From assembly GCA_900317015.1 (NCBI GenBank), contig ONFH01000123.1, positions 1 to 8,444 of the forward strand: a stretch of 8,444 bases of DNA. The letters run 5' to 3'. Under the pieces are notes generated by a model. The model was not told where the DNA came from, did no database searches, and saw only the letters and a program-made list of their open reading frames with translations. The DNA comes from an uncultured Erysipelotrichaceae bacterium (GTDB lineage: Bacteria; Bacillota_I; Bacilli_A; Erysipelotrichales; Coprobacillaceae). A program made the translations under genes and the position numbers. This document shows positions 6,219-8,444 of this stretch, one piece after another (the stretch's first letter is position 1; every line of letters starts with the position of its first letter).

Positions 6219-6241
6219 ATTTAGGATCATAATTATTTTAG

Positions 6242-6270
6242 AATAAGCAGGTACGCCTGCTTATTTCTTT
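6242..6270 (+). terminator. Terminator or attenuator before the 582-residue gene
   Basis: A perfect 10-bp stem AATAAGCAGG (6242-6251) and CCTGCTTATT (6256-6265) with a TACG loop is followed by TCTTT. Just after the T-rich tail comes the AAGGGGAGA ribosome binding site (6272-6280) of the next gene. No convincing promoter lies between this stem and the gene, so that gene must either be read through this structure or be controlled by it. Confidence 0.75.
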
Positions 6271-6287
6271 TAAGGGGAGATGAAATT

Positions 6288-8036
6288 ATGGATGAAGAAA
6301 AGAAGGATCAGGCCGTTGATGCGACGGTCAACGAGTCCCATGAAGGACCCAAAGAGGACCATCCAGAAACGGAAAGGCAGCGCAAAAAGCGCTTAAAGAA
6401 AGAAGCCAAAGCCGCTAAAAAACAAAAACGTAAAGAAAAATATGAAAGTAAAAGCATTGTCAAAGAGAACTTATTAGCGTTCCTGATTACATTTATCTTA
6501 TTCGTGGTCTCAGAATACTTTACACTGACACCGATCAATATTCGTGATAAGACATTCTTAATGACCTTGCCTTGTGTCTTGATCATCTTTATGATCTTAA
6601 GACTGCTATTCTTACATCGTTTTGGCAAGTCGAATATTATATTGCTTACGATCTGTGCTTTATGTGTCTGTATGTTTTATACTGGCGATTATTTCTCTTC
6701 AAAGTTCTTCTTTGCCAAGGAATATGCCAATCAGATTACTTTGAAAAAATCCAATAAGTTTTATGAAGATATGAAAAACGTCAAGGAGACGCAAGTCCCT
6801 GTCGTGGATAAAGCATCGGCTATCAAATTAGGGGATAAGAACATGGGTTCGATCTCAAACTATGTCTCTCAGTTCAAAGTTGATAAAACGTATAATCAGA
6901 TCAACTATAGAGGCAAACCTTATCGTGTCACGATGCTTGATTATGGCAGCAATATTAAATGGCTCACCAATCACTTCGATGGTCTGCCAGCTTATATCCG
7001 TGTTGATATGACGACCCAGGATACCGAAGTTGTCAAGTTATCAAAGCCCATCAAATATTCTAAGACCGATAAGATCTTTAGAGATATCAACCGCTATATT
7101 CGTTTCCGCTTCCCATTTTCTATGTTTGATAGTCCATCCTTTGAATTAGACGAGAATGGCACACCATTTTGGGTCGCTCCTGTCTATACGTATAAGATCG
7201 GGTTATTTGGCGGGAAGGATATTATTGGGGCCATTACCGTCAATGCTCAGAACGGTCAGGCCAAATATTACTCCGTTAAGAAAGTTCCAAGCTGGGTCGA
7301 TCGTGTCTATCCAGCCAGCCTGTTAATGAAACAGTTAAAGAACATGGGGAAATATTCAAAAGGCTATTTGAATACGATCTTCTCACAGAAGGGCGTCTTA
7401 AAACCAACATCTGGCTATAACTATGTGGCCATTGGTAAGGATATCTGGTTAACGACTGGTTTAACAAGTGTCTCAGGTGATTCTTCCAACGTCGGTTTTG
7501 CCTTAGTCAATACGCGTACAAAGGAAGGCCGCTACTATCCAATCAGTGGAGCGACCGAAGCAAGTGCGATGAAGAGTGCAGCCGGTAAGGCACAGGAACA
7601 TGGCTATAAGCCAACGTTCCCAATTCTCTTAAATATTGAGAACGTCCCAACGTATTTCTTATCATTAAAAGATAATGAAGGACTCGTTAAGAAGTATGCC
7701 TTCGTTTCCGTTGAACATTATGAAACAGTCGGCATCGGTGATACAGTTAAGGCTGCTCGTGATAATTATTATAAGCTGATGAAGGAATCTGGACATTTGA
7801 AGGAGTCTGTGCCACAAGGCAGTGTCACCGGTAAAGTCACGGCCATCAAGGATGTCGTCGTCAATGGCACAACGACTTATTATATTAATGTTGAAGGGGC
7901 ATCTAATACGTTTATTGCCTCCGTCACCTTAAATGATCAGTTGCCAACAGTACAGGTCGGCACGAATGTGACGATCACTTATGCAACCGGCCAAGAACAG
8001 GCTTTAAATGCTTTATCCGTTAAGATCAATGGCTAA
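6288..8036 (+). CDS. Large membrane-anchored protein with extracellular domain, unknown function
   Basis: This is a 582-residue protein. Residues 1-57 are a charged cytoplasmic segment, acidic and then very Lys/Arg-rich (about 30-51). Three membrane helices follow at about 62-81, 90-109 and 117-133. An odd helix number with a positive N-terminus inside puts the remaining 450 residues outside the cell. That part has motifs NQINYRGKPYRV, HFDGLPAYIRVD, GTPFWVAPVYTYKIGLFGG and YPISGATEASAMKSAAGKAQE. Its pattern of pairs of strands and 'conversion' statements resembles uncharacterised Firmicutes surface proteins; this is from memory and I cannot name a family. The last 72 residues (about 511-582, GSVTGKVTAI to the end) form a separate all-beta, OB-like module. 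There is no LPxTG, no catalytic triad and no signal-peptidase site. The start is supported by AAGGGGAGA seven bases upstream. The gene is flanked by hairpins on both sides. Confidence 0.8.
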   Translation: MDEEKKDQAVDATVNESHEGPKEDHPETERQRKKRLKKEAKAAKKQKRKEKYESKSIVKENLLAFLITFILFVVSEYFTLTPINIRDKTFLMTLPCVLIIFMILRLLFLHRFGKSNIILLTICALCVCMFYTGDYFSSKFFFAKEYANQITLKKSNKFYEDMKNVKETQVPVVDKASAIKLGDKNMGSISNYVSQFKVDKTYNQINYRGKPYRVTMLDYGSNIKWLTNHFDGLPAYIRVDMTTQDTEVVKLSKPIKYSKTDKIFRDINRYIRFRFPFSMFDSPSFELDENGTPFWVAPVYTYKIGLFGGKDIIGAITVNAQNGQAKYYSVKKVPSWVDRVYPASLLMKQLKNMGKYSKGYLNTIFSQKGVLKPTSGYNYVAIGKDIWLTTGLTSVSGDSSNVGFALVNTRTKEGRYYPISGATEASAMKSAAGKAQEHGYKPTFPILLNIENVPTYFLSLKDNEGLVKKYAFVSVEHYETVGIGDTVKAARDNYYKLMKESGHLKESVPQGSVTGKVTAIKDVVVNGTTTYYINVEGASNTFIASVTLNDQLPTVQVGTNVTITYATGQEQALNALSVKING

Positions 8037-8040
8037 TAAG

Positions 8041-8069
8041 GAGCTGCGTGAAATGCGCGCTCTTTTTTT
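8041..8069 (+). terminator. Terminator of the 582-residue gene
   Basis: GAGC and GCG (8041-8048, with T8045 bulged) pair with CGC and GCTC (8056-8062). Seven T residues follow at 8063-8069. It starts four bases after the stop codon. Confidence 0.85.
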
Positions 8070-8088
8070 ATTAAAACCGTTGTCAATT

Positions 8089-8136
8089 AGCGACGAAAGC
8101 CCCATGGCTTGTCACGGGGATGAAAGTCGCTTTTTT
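8089..8136 (+). terminator. Second terminator-type hairpin with a purine internal loop
   Basis: AGCGAC (8089-8094) pairs with GTCGCT (8126-8131). CCCC (8100-8103) pairs with GGGG (8116-8119), and TG/CA can extend this inside. Between the two stems is a purine internal loop, GAAAG opposite ATGAAA. The structure ends in TTTTTT (8131-8136). It could be a backup terminator, the 3' end of a small RNA, or the end of a lost element. No promoter for a separate RNA is clear. Confidence 0.6.
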
Positions 8137-8166
8137 CTATGCTTTTATAGACAAATTTATAGAAAA
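8133..8166. repeat. AT-rich inverted repeat
   Basis: TTTTCTAT (8133-8140) is repeated inverted as ATAGAAAA (8159-8166) around an 18-base spacer. It directly follows the previous hairpin and precedes the transposase remnant by about 20 bases. The sequence is low in complexity and may be chance or a decayed element end. Confidence 0.35.
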
Positions 8167-8185
8167 GGTATTTAATATAAGTAGA

Positions 8186-8419
8186 TTAAGGATTGATAAC
8201 TCTGACATTCGACAGCTTCTTTTTCAAAATGTCATGGACGGGAATGTAGTACTGGCCTGTCGATTTCATGCATACTTTCTGACAGTCAAGTTCTGAAAAC
8301 CAGTCAGCACATTTGGCGAAATCCTTATAGAATGTCGAAATTTTTTTGTAACAAACTTCTATTAAAAAGGGCAGAGTACCACGTCCATATCTCTGATATG
8401 GGCGTGGATGAATGCCCAC
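8186..8419 (-). pseudogene. IS110-family transposase remnant
   Basis: The minus-strand frame contains STFYKDFAKCADWFSELDC, then QKVCMKSTGQYYIPVHDIL and VRVINP (about 8189-8338). This matches my memory of the N-terminal RuvC-like (DEDD) region of IS110-family transposases, where the pattern is VCMESTGKYWIPV...NPKYVKA. Here the Glu of ME-S-TG, the second acid of the DEDD set, is Lys (AAA, one transition from GAA). The frame stops right after NP, where KYVKAI is expected, and the C-terminal Ser-containing transposase domain is missing. The upstream end is also broken: an in-frame TGA lies at 8420-8422 and the first 25 or so codons do not resemble the family. The fragment is therefore truncated at both ends and catalytically dead. 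No intact element ends or bridge-RNA region could be identified. Confidence 0.75.
8369..8417. repeat. 49-bp two-tier hairpin near the transposase remnant
   Basis: CCACGTCCATATC (8379-8391) pairs with GATATGGGCGTGG (8395-8407) over 13 positions with a TCT loop; the one imperfect position is a T-G. An outer stem GGGCA (8369-8373) with TGCCC (8413-8417) closes a 5x5 internal loop. There is no T-run. It lies at the broken N-terminal side of the transposase fragment and may be a separate mobile-element or repeat-family structure. Confidence 0.6.
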
Positions 8420-8444
8420 TCACTGATTCTGAATATAAGACTGA

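Noticed and set aside
6308..6628. Minus-strand 106-residue frame within the membrane-anchored protein gene
   Set aside because: It lies antisense to a well-supported coding region, and its hydrophobic look comes from the complement of helix codons.
8208..8263. Inverted repeat TCGACAG ... CTGTCGA
   Set aside because: Both arms fall in the transposase remnant's codons with a 42-base spacer; there is no reason to expect a structure.
1..8444. CRISPR array, tRNA or rRNA genes
   Set aside because: No regularly spaced direct repeats, no cloverleaf with a T-loop GTTCRA pattern, and no rRNA-like stretch were found on either strand.

Overview
The window looks like chromosomal DNA of a low-to-mid GC Gram-positive bacterium (Bacillota). 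Leucine is mostly TTA and arginine mostly CGT, Shine-Dalgarno sites are strong GGAGG types, intrinsic terminators are dense, and a phasin-like gene is coupled to an ABC1 kinase gene. Erysipelotrichia or a nearby class is my best guess, from codon feel and gene content only.

Layout. (1) Positions 1-720: a six-helix membrane protein with an unusual leader. A strong ribosome binding site drives an 18-codon reading frame whose stop overlaps the membrane-protein start (ATGA), and the whole leader folds into one long hairpin. (2) 808-2175: a cytoplasmic GH13 alpha-amylase-family enzyme with its own promoter. It converges on (3) a minus-strand pair, a phasin-like protein and an ABC1/UbiB-family kinase, joined by a TAATG overlap. 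One terminator hairpin lies between the converging genes. (4) A divergent control region at about 4101-4284 holds promoters for both directions and a TTGTwA-N5-TwACAA dyad. (5) 4285-5984: glutamate racemase (murI) followed two bases later by a LysR-type regulator. (6) 6055-6213: a 52-residue protein of unknown function. (7) 6288-8036: a 582-residue membrane-anchored protein of unknown function, preceded by a terminator-like hairpin just upstream of its ribosome binding site. (8) 8037-8444: no intact gene. It holds two consecutive terminator-type hairpins, a decayed IS110-family transposase fragment whose expected catalytic Glu is Lys, and a large hairpin at 8369-8417.

Most genes are housekeeping or carbohydrate functions that do not form one pathway. 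The murI-lysR pair and the phasin-kinase pair are the clear co-expressed units. The least explained elements are the leader at 99-155, the attenuator-like hairpin at 6242-6270, and the structured non-coding DNA at 8089-8417.
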